From: Tetraselmis striata
Taxonomy: Eukaryota; Chlorophyta; Chlorodendrophyceae; Chlorodendrales; Chlorodendraceae
Assembly (NCBI GenBank): GCA_006384855.1
Contig: VCJN01000716.1
Location: forward strand, 1-64,000
DNA: 64,000 nt
Reading direction: 5' to 3'
Notes under the pieces: generated by a model
What the model saw: the letters and a program-made list of their open reading frames with translations, nothing else
What the model was told of the DNA's origin: nothing
Database searches by the model: none
Position numbers and translations under genes: made by a program
Part shown: piece after piece, positions 1 to 10,356 of the stretch
Layout of the letters: every line of letters begins with the position of its first letter
Numbering within the stretch: the stretch's first letter is position 1

Positions 1-371
1 CTAGTAAATTGTCCCATTTTCAGTGAGTCATAAGTGAAGTATAGTGGCCTCTACCGTTTACGCTATAATCTTGTCCCATTCCCAGCCCCGGCAGCCATTG
101 AAGGGTGTGATGAAACCGATACACACCCGAAGCCTTTTGGCTCCCTTGAACACCCCTCTGAACACTAATTTGAACCCCTTGGATCTGTAAACTGGACTGC
201 GCTTGGGACCTACAGAATGAGCCCGCCGCCTGTAGACCCCTCCGTGCAGTTCAATTGTATTGTCCAAGAGTAGGCCGAGTACTTTCCGCTTTCTTGCCCA
301 TCGTCCCACCCCCCGGGCGCAGTCCAACTGCAGGTGGAGCGGGGTTTTTTTGATGTTGAAAAGCGCCAGTT

Positions 372-952
372 GGGGGGGGGGGGGGGGGGGGGCAGCGCGA
401 TAAGCCGCGTAACGGGTAGCACCGTAGCAACAGTCGTGTCGCAGCTCGCACATACAGCGATCTCTACGGGGCTACGAACAATACATACGATCATAACACG
501 TTGGCGCACCCCCCCCCCCTCTAGCAGGGGAGTTGTCGAAAGTAGACCGCCGCCACTCGATCGGCGCAGCGCGCATGGCGGGCAGTGGCGGCGGTCGCCC
601 TGGGCGACTGGAGGATATTCTCCACGATCCAGACATGAATCGGTGGCGTTGCCCCATTGCTCTCACGAGTTTTCTCGCATGGACAAGGTCGTGGATCATC
701 TCAAGCTCAACAAGAATGGTAAGTTCAAGTGCAAGGAGAAAGCGCGCATGGCCGAGGTGGCCAAGCGCAGTTTCGTGGCGAGCATGGAGGGGGAAGAGAT
801 TCGTCGCGCGTATTTGGTTGCAAGCCCGAACTTAATAATACCTTAATATGCATTTGGGAGCCAGAATGGCGAATCCTAAAGCGAAAATGCTTGTTTGAGA
901 CCGCACCTTCGAATTTGTGTGTGTGTGTGGTGGGGGGGGGGGGGGGGGGGGG
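372..952. repeat. Two 21-bp poly-G tracts (372-392 and 932-952)
   Basis: Two uninterrupted runs of 21 G lie 560 bp apart. The second directly follows a short GT run. They bracket the zinc-finger-like fragment at 630-800 and create artificial Gly-rich and Pro-rich reading frames on both strands. Confidence 0.9.
570..846 (+). pseudogene. BED-type zinc-finger-like fragment, possible transposase relic
   Basis: One frame reads NRWRCP near 638-655. The next frame continues from about 655 with HCSHEFSRMDKVVDHL and then KFKC. Joined by a one-base shift this gives W-x-C-x2-C, an aromatic, then HL and a final Cys, which is the spacing of BED fingers found in hAT-type transposases. The second frame then runs through a basic stretch to the stop at 844-846. 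A strong GTAAGT donor-like site lies at 720-725, so part could be a genuine exon. No other transposase segment was found nearby. The identification rests on a few residues and needs a profile search. Confidence 0.3.
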
Positions 953-1412
953 CAGTAACGCAAGCGTTGTCGTGTCCCGTGATGTCTCTGTCGGCTCCGC
1001 GGGCGTTTCGGCCAAACTATCGGCCGGCGTTGCCTTCGTAGGGTCTGCCGCCTTCTTGCCGCCTGCCATCGTAACGTTTGCAAGTGTCGTGGTGGAAAAC
1101 GTGTCGTCGAGACCGTCCACTCGTAGAGATGTTCACACCTTGCACACCTATGAGAGGCGTGATGCCGTCGCGCTATATATAGTTGGTCAGCTGGCGCAAA
1201 GGCAGAAGGTGGACTCCCCTCGTGGTGCGGGTGATGAGTCATGTAGCAGGGCTGTGGCATGCTGTCGCTAGCGCCGCTGGACGTCGGGAAGTCCAAGCGG
1301 TACGCGTACTGCGAGTACAGGTAGCTAACATTCAAACTAGAATCTTAACGTTACCAATACCGGTGACAGAATAGCCCGGTGTAATCAAACCTCTATATTA
1401 CCAATATGACCA

Positions 1413-1497
1413 TTATATCTGTGTTAGGGCAGGAACGAGCATCTGAGGTCCGGCTGCGAGGCCTCCGATGCTCGTTCCTGCTTAAACACAGATATAA
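1413..1497. repeat. 85-bp near-perfect hairpin (inverted repeat, 31-bp arms)
   Basis: The left arm 1413-1443 and the right arm 1467-1497 are reverse complements at 28 of 31 positions. The three mismatches are clustered in the middle of the arms. The 23-bp spacer can itself partly pair (GAGG with CCTC). This could be a minimal foldback element or the template of a hairpin RNA. No gene overlaps it convincingly. Confidence 0.85.
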
Positions 1498-3499
1498 CCT
1501 GAGTGATTCGAATCGAGTTTTTCCCCTACGAAATCCCGGATATTTCTGGACCCTGAAATCCCTTTATAATATGGTACGAGACTATTCTCCACCGTCCTCA
1601 AAACGCCATAAAGTACGCATACTCGTAGCCGCGCGTCGCAGGAATTTGGTGATGATATCCGGGTTGTCGGACTGCCGCGGGCGCCAACGACAGAAGACAA
1701 TAACGGCGAAGCGGAGGGACGAAGATCCATTGCCCTCCATCGGTCTCCACACTTTCTCCCAGCTAGCGACACCCTTTCCCTTCCGCCCACCGGTGCCATG
1801 TCGTCTGTTCTCGGCCACAAGAGAAGCGACAAGGCGTCAGTAGCCGAGGCGGCCAAGGAGGGCTTGCCGCCGCGTTGCTGGCGATTCGCGAGTATGGGTC
1901 CATGACTACCGGGCTCGACTACATCCTGCTCAGTCGATGCCGATGCACCGTAGTGACCACTGACGCCCCTACCGGTCACGCACGGTGCTGTGTTCGTGCG
2001 AGATCTGTCTGCATATGGCGCGGCTGATGTGAATTGACAGTCTTCTTTATTGCTTGACTAACATGCTGCTGTTAGCGACTGGTCGCTAGCACGATGAGTC
2101 GTTAGGATAGTTATCATACCAAGGTGATGTGGTAGTACGGGGAAAGTGGTGTCCCATGCGTGTTTATGCACCCCAGCGCCAACAGCCTTGCTTTTGCCTA
2201 CATGAAAGTGTTGACGACAACGGCTACCGCGTGGCCATATCGGGTGTATCGCGCTATCACGGTATTTCCCCCCAGCCGCACGACCTTGAGTAACATGCAT
2301 GCAGCCACGTGCGCACGGCCTCGGTGTAGCTGCGCGCATGTGCATGTGAATTGAATTCCAGTCCCATACTGATGTAGAGTGTATAATAATTTGGTACTGG
2401 GAGACATTACCAATTTTCAAGCCTCAATATGTTCGTGTCCTAGGAGCAACCAGAGCGCATGAGCGTAGTGCTGGCGGCTACTCGGCGCGCGCGGGGTCAC
2501 ACCTATACCGACTCGATAAAAAATAATTATGCTGATACTGCCTGCGGAATCTGTGAAACTATTATTAGCGACCTGCAGTGTGCATGTATCAGTATAAACG
2601 CGCAGAATAATACCCTGCTGTAGTCGCTACTAATAAAAAGCGCGGACGAAATATTAGTGCTGATGCATACGACGAGCAGCACGTTTTTTTTTCGCCCCCG
2701 GGACAGGACTGGCACCAGTGAAACCCTTGCAGCGTCTCTACGGGTACGACGGCCGTTTAGGCAGCAATGTTTGCAGCACGTATGGCAGCATGTTTGGCTG
2801 TCATGGCGGTTCCCGCCTCTGGTGGCCTGTAGCTGGATTTCCTTCTGGATTTTCTGAATGGATTTCTTGAATTTTGCAGCTGGCTCATGTAATCAGTACG
2901 AGCAGCATGCATGTAGCCATGTAGTAGCGGCTTTGCTGCGCGCGTGCTACCGCCGTGCTGTGTGATTATGGCCCGAAATTAATTAGGATAATGGGATAGG
3001 AGGGCGCGGAACATCAGCCGCCGGTAAATCGGCTAGCAAGGTCCCAGTCGCCGTCAAAATAAGGAAAAACGCCCAATACTACGGTGCCACTGCTTCGTAA
3101 AGGCCGAAGGCGCTGTGGGTACGGTAGCGATTACCTAGTGGTTGAGGACACTGTATAAATAACTTATACGAAGGGCAATTATAAACTCCTTCCCACTTTT
3201 AAAATAGCTCGACGCTGCCCCCTGGTACTACGCGTTATTCGGAGAAACGCCGGTTCGTCCCGCCTTGCGGCGCATCCCCGTTATCACGCTTGTGTCCCCG
3301 GGCCTGGACACAGTGCTGTAGAGGCAACACGCAGAAACGTAGCTCCGACCCATGTAGACCGCGCCCGCAGCATTCGTCGTCTATCGAGCACTAGCTGCGA
3401 CTTTGTGCCGCCCCTTGCGCCTCTGCCTTTGCTTCCGCTTCGCTATACTGCCCGCAAGTCGCCTCGTTTTGGCCGAAACTCTAAACACTTGAAACGATT
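1498..3499. other. Gene-poor stretch, nothing assigned
   Basis: Only short open frames without recognisable motifs or credible exon borders occur here. A copy of the recurring 9-mer TAGTCGCTA lies at 2621. Composition is mixed and less GC-rich than the exons elsewhere in the window. Confidence 0.5.
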
Positions 3500-4534
3500 A
3501 TGGGCGATGCACCTCGCCTCGCGGCCGTCTTGCAACCGCACAGCGGACAGCCGGCTCCCGTTGTCGCCGACGATATGGATGGCACGGCGAAGCCAATGAA
3601 ACAGAGTAATAACAAGGCGACTTCGGAGTCACCCCTGGGTATTGTGGGCTTCTACTTGGTGGTGGGTGCCGCACTGGCTAGTGCTCTTGCGCGCCACCTG
3701 ATGTGCTTGGTGTTTGGTCGTCAATCTGGCGACAATGCCATTTCCTCGGGGGGGCCGAGCGCAGACGGTCACCCCGTTGCTGAAGCGTCCGAGACGACCC
3801 CTGGCGCAAAGCTCGACGGTTCTTTCAAAACCAGACAGATTCACTTGGATGCCAGCCCGCCTCTTGTCGATGTGAGCAACAAAACACCGGACTCAGCTTC
3901 GGGCAGGGCCCGCGTAGTGTTGTCGCCCGGAACGCCGGGGCTAAAAAGTGAGCGTCAGCGGCAAGATGGCTACGGTAAAGGACGCAGCGCACTGCCGAGC
4001 ACAGCCGAGGACAGCGCACATGGCTCGGACGCCACTGGCGGCGAGGATACCACGTGCAGTGACGATGCTGCCACGGCGGAGGACGTGGTCGTGAAGGTGC
4101 AGCTCGAAAGTAGGTACGACTCTGCGGACTCGGCAATGCTTGAAAAGGCAGCACAGCCAGTGGCAGCCGACCTCGTCCAGATCCATCTCATCCTGGCACC
4201 AAATGGTCAGGTCGGCGTGGTCGAGCCTGCCGCTATTCCGGCTTCTCCAACTGCGCACCAGCTTGCAGCTGATGACTTCGACTCCAACTCGAGCCCCTTT
4301 TCGGATGAGCAGACCACTGGTGGGGCGACCGCTCCAGGCAGGCCAAAGGACGGCAGCGCCACTGCCACCGGCAGTCCATCCCCGCGTGTCTCCTGCCCTA
4401 CGTGTCTGCCCCGTATGCCTGGAAAAGCCAGGCGCAGTAGTGAGCCAGGCGAGCCCCAGTCTACCCATCATCAGTCCCTGGCGAAAGGTCTCAAGATGAA
4501 ATTCAAGCGAGCACGGAACAAGAGCACGTCTTGA
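3500..4534 (+). CDS. Intronless ORF, single-span membrane protein with disordered Ser/Thr/Ala-rich tail
   Basis: This open frame of 344 codons starts at an ATG and ends at TGA (4532-4534). Residues about 46-68 (GIVGFYLVVGAALASALARH and onward) form one hydrophobic segment, probably a membrane span or signal anchor. The rest is low-complexity, rich in Ser, Ala, Gly, Asp and Pro, with a CPTC motif near residue 300 and a basic C-terminus (Lys and Arg clusters over the last 20 residues). No enzymatic motif or known family was recognised. The length and the amino-acid pattern favour a real gene over chance, but there is no homology evidence. It has no close neighbours. Confidence 0.5.
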   Translation: MGDAPRLAAVLQPHSGQPAPVVADDMDGTAKPMKQSNNKATSESPLGIVGFYLVVGAALASALARHLMCLVFGRQSGDNAISSGGPSADGHPVAEASETTPGAKLDGSFKTRQIHLDASPPLVDVSNKTPDSASGRARVVLSPGTPGLKSERQRQDGYGKGRSALPSTAEDSAHGSDATGGEDTTCSDDAATAEDVVVKVQLESRYDSADSAMLEKAAQPVAADLVQIHLILAPNGQVGVVEPAAIPASPTAHQLAADDFDSNSSPFSDEQTTGGATAPGRPKDGSATATGSPSPRVSCPTCLPRMPGKARRSSEPGEPQSTHHQSLAKGLKMKFKRARNKSTS

Positions 4535-6330
4535 ATGATCCGGCAGCCCAAGCGGTTTGGTACAGACGCTGTCACCTCTTGCCCCGTAACGTGAGGCCTC
4601 ATCATGTAGCACCACCGCGGCCTTCTGTGACATGCAGGGTAAGCAACATTAGTCTTTCTGAGATACCGGTCGCTTGCAATGCCACTGATATCACATGTGT
4701 GACTCCATAACTGCAACATGGAGTGTTGCAGTAGTTAGCTAGCCCAGAGTACATAATTAGTTACCAAAAGCAGATGGACATATTAGACACTGCAGTTGAT
4801 TAGTGACGGTCCCTGCACATCCCGTAGTTCATATGGAATTCAGGCAGTCAATGTAACGCAGCAGTTGTAGGATGCAACAAACCCGGTGGCGCACAAGCCC
4901 TGCCCAATGGATTATACAGTGACGGTAAGTACCGCTATGTATATGTTCACCACTGTCATTCTGTGTCAGCGCAATCACACCAGTAGCACAAGCCATATGT
5001 AATGCATGCTGTAACGCAAGATCGATGTCTGCATGCTGCCTCCCATGCTCATAAAGAAGCCATGAACCGCAATCAGCATTATCATAGAAACTTCTAAACT
5101 TCGTGGCATTCGGCCTGTTTCAAGACGAATTGCAGGTATAGCAACTGCAAAAGAATGACAACGCCAAGCGCCATGTAGCAGTAGATATGACTCTATGCAA
5201 CGTTAGTCAAAGTTCGAGCGATTGCATCTGTAAGAACATCAGTACCACTATTTGCTTTGCACGGCATTTCGCGAGATGCATTTGGACATCGCGGGTATTG
5301 CCCAACAGCAGATGGATTGTTGAATAAGCCATCAGTAAATAATGACTCATGTTCCAGTAGGAAACGAGAGGCATATTGAAAGTGTGAAACGTCACCATGT
5401 GTGTGATTGAAACCTCGCCGAGTCTGCATGTCATCCATTGTTGCAGCAGGTACACTTTCATTTGATGGTACATTTCTTGTTCATCACAGCGCACTGGCTC
5501 CGCATATATGTTTGGGAGTATTCATGGGTTGTCTGAGTGCACACTGCATACGCTGGCATTTCCCTACGATAACAGTTATTCTGAAGAATAAACCACTGCT
5601 CTATAACATACTACACTTGGGTGCCGCCGCAGCACACCATGATATGGCGGTGTTACGATAGCTAAAGGATTAGAGGCCAAGCGCTAACTAATGCGAGTTT
5701 TCTCGCAATAATGGGTGTCTACTTCCGTAATAATATGAGAAGAATATGCGAGGCCTCCATGTGGGCATGCATGTGATAATGCGCATGGCCGCAGAGCGCA
5801 GCCATTTACTATTTCTTGGACGTAGGTGATGATTAAGGAGAGGATAGCGACGCCAATGATAAGTTTGCGAACCACTACTACATCTTGATTAATCATCGAG
5901 GATTACCGGTTATCCACATTTTCCGCAATTTTCAAATCGTGATGAGTACAATGACGCGATCCATGCAGGGTGCCGCCCAGCAGCACTTCTTTTTGAGTGT
6001 CGTTTCTTCTTCGATCTCCCCCCCCCCCCCCGCCCCCCCCTTTTTCTGCCCCCCACTCCGACGTTGGCGCTAGACCTGGCGCCATATGCTAGTCTGGCTG
6101 CGTGATGCGTGAGCATCTTCCCCCATTTGTGCATATAAGATAAAATTCGTGATGAACATCGACTTTGCGAGTAGCGACTACTCGCCATCCTTGGCGACGA
6201 CGCGCAACGCCAGCCCGGGTATCTGTAGTGACTAAGGATTACATGTATATCCGTATGTACTATATACATCCCCGCCGAACGGGGGATGATGTACATTAAT
6301 GTATTTATTATTACATAAAAGTTAAGTTCG
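4535..6330. other. AT-richer gene-poor stretch with possible minus-strand coding relic
   Basis: Between 4700 and 5900 the GC content drops relative to the exons elsewhere. A minus-strand frame (5438 to 5193, 81 codons) has a fairly natural amino-acid mix, and its stops and frame changes resemble a decayed gene. No family was recognised. A 14-bp poly-C lies at 6018-6031, and TAGCGACTA occurs at 6172-6180. Confidence 0.4.
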
Positions 6331-6334
6331 CCCC

Positions 6335-6560
6335 GGAACATCGGCCGACGCCGCCCCAGCACTACTTGACCTCGTGCGCCAACTGCAGTCGTAGGTCTGG
6401 CATACCCGTAGACCATTGCCTGATTCGAACCCCGAAGGGCTATCTCCTGAGATAATGTATCTACAGTACCGGGCGGGTAAACCCGGGACACGCCGGGGCG
6501 ATATTGCCGAAATACATCGGCCAAGAATCGAACCCGGGCCTCTCGCATACGAGACTACCG
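6335..6560 (-). mobile_element. tRNA-derived SINE, family A, copy 1
   Basis: Read on the minus strand the element opens with a tRNA-like head containing a perfect B box (GGTTCGATTC, about 6520-6530). It continues through a second GGTTCGAA motif and ends in a tail with CCAGACCTACGACTGCAG, then GTGCTGGGGCGGC. The same order of blocks recurs at 24990-25200, 49775-50370 and 50490-50740. The degenerate T-stem pairing and the long tail rule out a functional tRNA. Pol III transcription is expected from the A/B box layout but not shown. Confidence 0.75.
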
Positions 6561-8290
6561 CTCTACTTTATAATACATAAGTGGGGATGATGTACATCAT
6601 TCATTCAGCACAAGGGGGTTGACGATAATAAGGATTACTTGCACCGGGCAAGTACTGTAAGCGCGGCGCGCATCGTAATCGTACTAAGCGCGGCGGGCAT
6701 CGCTGCTCATATTATCGCGCGCGCGCGCTGCTGATCACCCTACCTTGAAGACCACAGCAGCCGGCGCCCCATCCGTGTGCGTAATTTTCATCCGCCTCTG
6801 TGCGTCATCATGCAAGATGGAGAAGAACCCGCCGCTCGAATCGATACGAGTAGACATGCATGCCCATTCTACATTTCTGCGCGAGATGACATCGGCGCCC
6901 AATTGACGGCTCGTGAACGTGTTGATGATGGAGGCGGAGCGAGACAGCCGACAACAGGTAGCGGGAAACAAGCCGCAACGCGCCCCAACTTGCTAGAGCT
7001 AGCCCAAAGCGGCCGTGTCGGAGCAAAATCCGCGAGTGACAAGGACGACTGCCTTGCGGTGCCTAAACTATATATTGCAACGAGCATAGTCTTATGAGGA
7101 CGTTCGACCTGTCAGCCGAGTGCCTTGCTGGGTTTGCCCTTTGGGCAGCCACCGGACGAACCAGTACCGCCTCTAGCAGGTAGACCGGCGTCTGCCGGCT
7201 ACCTCAAGGGGACTACCTTTGGATGACGTGTTTTGGGGGCCACATGGCCGCTCTTTTCGTGGCTTTCGACGAGGCAGCTGCTACCGTCCTTACGTTCACG
7301 CTGCTAATCAAGACTTCACCTCCTACCTTGCGCGAGCTCGGAATCACGCCGATGCCATCGACAAGGCGTTTCACTTTTGTCTAGCCTTCATGCGGAGGCT
7401 TTACGCGATCAAGTGTGCGTACGGAGACTAGTACGTGTGTATGCTGGACGTACTACGGGGTCAGCATTTCCAGTCCGCCGCCGAGTATTTAGGCTTTGAT
7501 GCGATTTTCGCGGACCTTTATGAAGGACTACGAGCGTCCGGTCTTCAAAGCGACGGTCGCCAACATCGCGAAGGCTACCGCTATCGCTTCAGTGGCGGCT
7601 GCGTTCTCTTACTAGCCGCGAGCGTGGACGAGGGCGTGCTAGCGGCCGCGGGCGTGGCCTCGAAGGTGAGCACAAATGACGGCGTGGGGCGCCTTTCGTC
7701 GGAGCTGATAGGGCTCTACGACGTCACCTTACGGTGATCGCCGCACAGTGAACCCTGGCAGCTCCACGGCAGGATGAGCGCCGTGTGTCCGGACCGGACC
7801 TCCGCCCCACTACTAGACAAAGTTCATTTAGACCTTCTTCGGTGCGGCGCTTCTTACAGCCACAACCGAGTGCGGCTCAACCATCCTCACACCCGCACAT
7901 GGCGGCTCAACCATCCGCCTCTTGGACCATTTCATCGCTGCGTCCGTCGGTTGTTACACTATGTGTTACAATTGGTTCGCAACAACCATAATTCGCGTGT
8001 GTACGTAACGCGCGGTACATGCGCTACGAGCGCGACGGGCGCGCGGGGCGACCCTCCTACATGAATCTTGTCCCGCAAACCCGTATTGGTGCTCTGACTA
8101 ACCCGTTCAGCAATTACCGGCCGAGAGCTAGCAGTCTAACCGGCGCGGCCGAATATTTTGCTGACATGAACCGGCCTCATGTTACTTTGTCGCCCAAGCA
8201 TCGTACTTACGTAATTAACGAGCCCGAAGCTGTCGCCAATGGGCTGCTTTACTCCGGTCCCGTCTATAGGAAGCGTTCGGCTAGGAAGAG
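6561..8290 (+). other. Possible 5' part of the decayed recombinase element
   Basis: Plus-strand frames at 7219-7431, 7435-7737 and 8019-8315 have natural-looking residue composition. They could belong to an accessory (gag-like) protein upstream of the tyrosine recombinase relic. None matches a family I know, and stops or frame changes separate them. A minus-strand frame at 6971-6735 also looks protein-like without identity. Element boundaries and terminal repeats were not found. Confidence 0.3.
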
Positions 8291-8299
8291 TTGGGACCA

Positions 8300-9145
8300 C
8301 GGGCCCTCAATATGAATACTGATTATACTCTCCAGCTCCCTCACCGCCCAAACGCTCAAAAGCTACGCCGGCAAGCTGTCTCGGTTCGCGGAGTTTTGCT
8401 ACGACTCCGAAGCATCAGCCCGCTGGAGGCGACCAATGCCGCTGTCGTCCGGTACGTCGCTTGGATTGGTGAGCAGGGCCACATAATTGGGGCTAAGTAG
8501 TCGTTGCCGCCCTACCTTCTGTCAACAATCGACACGTTCTTCGAGTTGCTGCACAACCTCGACCCCATCGTCGAGGAAAGCACGCACCTTACAGCCGCGC
8601 GTCGTGGCTTGTGGCTAAGGCAACGCCGCACGAAGGCCGTCCATATACGAATCCCATTGCATGCTTATTTCGTATAGCTTCGACGAGCGGGCCGAGCTGT
8701 CTCATTGTGTCTGCTCTCCCCCCCCCTCCCCCCCCGCTCCCCGAGTATCAATAGGGCTTCCAAGCCCTCATGATGGCCTCATCGGTTGTCAGCTTCGGGT
8801 TCTTTTTCCATGAGACTTATTGGCGTGTCCTGCCGAGTGCGGTACATCCATGTCGAATCCTACAACATCACCCTACTGCAGGTGTACCGAGAGAAGGGCT
8901 CCATTCGTCTCGCGGGTGTTGTCCCGCCTCCCGCCGGCGCTTGCTCGAGCTCTCACAGCCTTCGCAAGAGTGCAACCTCTGCTGCTAACGCCATCGGAGT
9001 TCCGCTGCCCCACATTCGCCCCCAAGGGGGCTGGGCCTCGAACTCCGACGTCGTTCTGGACTGCATCGACCCCATCGTCCTCCCTTCACATGGCGCATGG
9101 TTCTTCTTCGGTCACATTATCGCGCCCCGCCTTCGCCACTTTTAA
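8300..9145 (+). pseudogene. Tyrosine recombinase (DIRS/Crypton-like) pseudogene
   Basis: Fragments in different frames reconstruct a phage-integrase-fold recombinase. A core-binding part around 8330-8620 reads KSYAGKLSRFAEFCYDSEA in one frame, then PLEATNAAVVRYVAWIGEQG in another. The catalytic part at 8786-9145 has HSLRK (the Hx2R signature), GGWASNSDVVLDCIDP and AWFFFG. In eukaryotic transposon recombinases the VVLDxIDP position normally carries the nucleophilic Tyr; here it is Cys (TGC at 9062-9064). Several frameshifts plus the lost nucleophile indicate a dead copy. DIRS-like retroelement and Crypton-like DNA element are both possible, since no reverse transcriptase was seen. Confidence 0.75.
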
Positions 9146-9270
9146 GTTCAACAAGACTCCGCAGCGGTGGCGTTCCCGGTGCGCCCTTCGTGACCTAGCG
9201 CTACCCCTTCTTCGTCAATCTACCGCTCTCTTTCGCTCATCACTGGCAAGACCAGACTCAACTTTGAAAT

Positions 9271-10356
9271 GATCTAAAGTAGGTTATGGGGTTCCTCCTT
9301 TCCTAGCCACTTTTCCGGCTACTGTTGCTGCTTAGTGGTACGGGCTACTCGTTCACCCGTCGTTGCGCCCTTTGGGTGCAGCACGAGTATGCATAAAAGC
9401 AAGCCGTCACAGCTGAGCCTGCCATCTTCCAGTTTTTCTCTGTTACACACAGCGCCCCCCTCCCCCCGCCCCCCCCCCCCCCCCACCCCCCCCCCACACA
9501 TGACTCCGTTTCCCCTCCACTAAATCTGCTCCCTGCAGCCAATTTCGGCTCTTATGCGTGCACAGTGGCAAGCGCAACATTTTTGGCAAATCTGACTCTA
9601 CTTGAAAATATGGTAGTACATTCCACGCTAGCTCGTGTGACATACATTCTACGCTCGCGCGGCGCGCGCAAGTACACCTGCACGCGCGACTCCTACTGTA
9701 CTATAGATACAGGTAATCCGCATCAGCATTAAGCAATGCAGCATGCATCGTCCATCACAGGGCGCCGCCCGGGGCCGGCCACGCACGACCTGGCGCCTGA
9801 CGACACGGCCATCTTCACAGAATAGGCAGGTCAGTCCCCGCACTCCGCTGCTGAGGCTATCCAGGATACCGCCGAACAGGCGGGTTCACCGTGGAAGGCT
9901 GGAGGAAGCGATTCCGGCCTGAGACGCCCCACAGCAGGGCACATCCGCAGCGTGCTGAGCGTCCCGGCTACCGGTAACATCATCGGGCGGTCTGTCGGTC
10001 CGAGGAAAAACAGGCAGTAGTAGATCAGGACAGTACGACACAGCGCGCTGCTGCGGCCACCTGCTGCGGCATTAGTCCGCTCAACACTCTCAGCGGAACC
10101 CACCATCCCAGATATAAGACGGAAGAGGGCTGCCTGGGAGGTGTGCGTAGCCAGCGGCAAGCACTGACGCGTGTCGGGTGAAGACGGCGTGTGGCCGGGC
10201 AGTATTGTAGTCGGCGGTGGGGTTGCGACGGTTAACGACGCATCGTCAGACGGGCTCGTGCGGTGGCGTGTACCGTAGCGCGCCATTGAACACGGCTGGC
10301 GCCTGCACGCGTCGTAGCTGAACAAGAGCTGGGGTCCTGAGGCAGCGGACGGCGCG
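9271..10356. other. Intergenic stretch upstream of the kinesin gene
   Basis: This holds C-rich tracts around 9455-9496 and GC-rich sequence leading into the kinesin start. A long minus-strand open frame (10799-9831) overlaps the first kinesin exon in antisense and is judged a shadow. No core promoter motif could be assigned. Confidence 0.5.

Noticed and set aside
58..509. Pro-rich and Gly-rich open frames around 370
   Set aside because: They are created by the poly-G tract on either strand; the same artefact recurs at every homopolymer.
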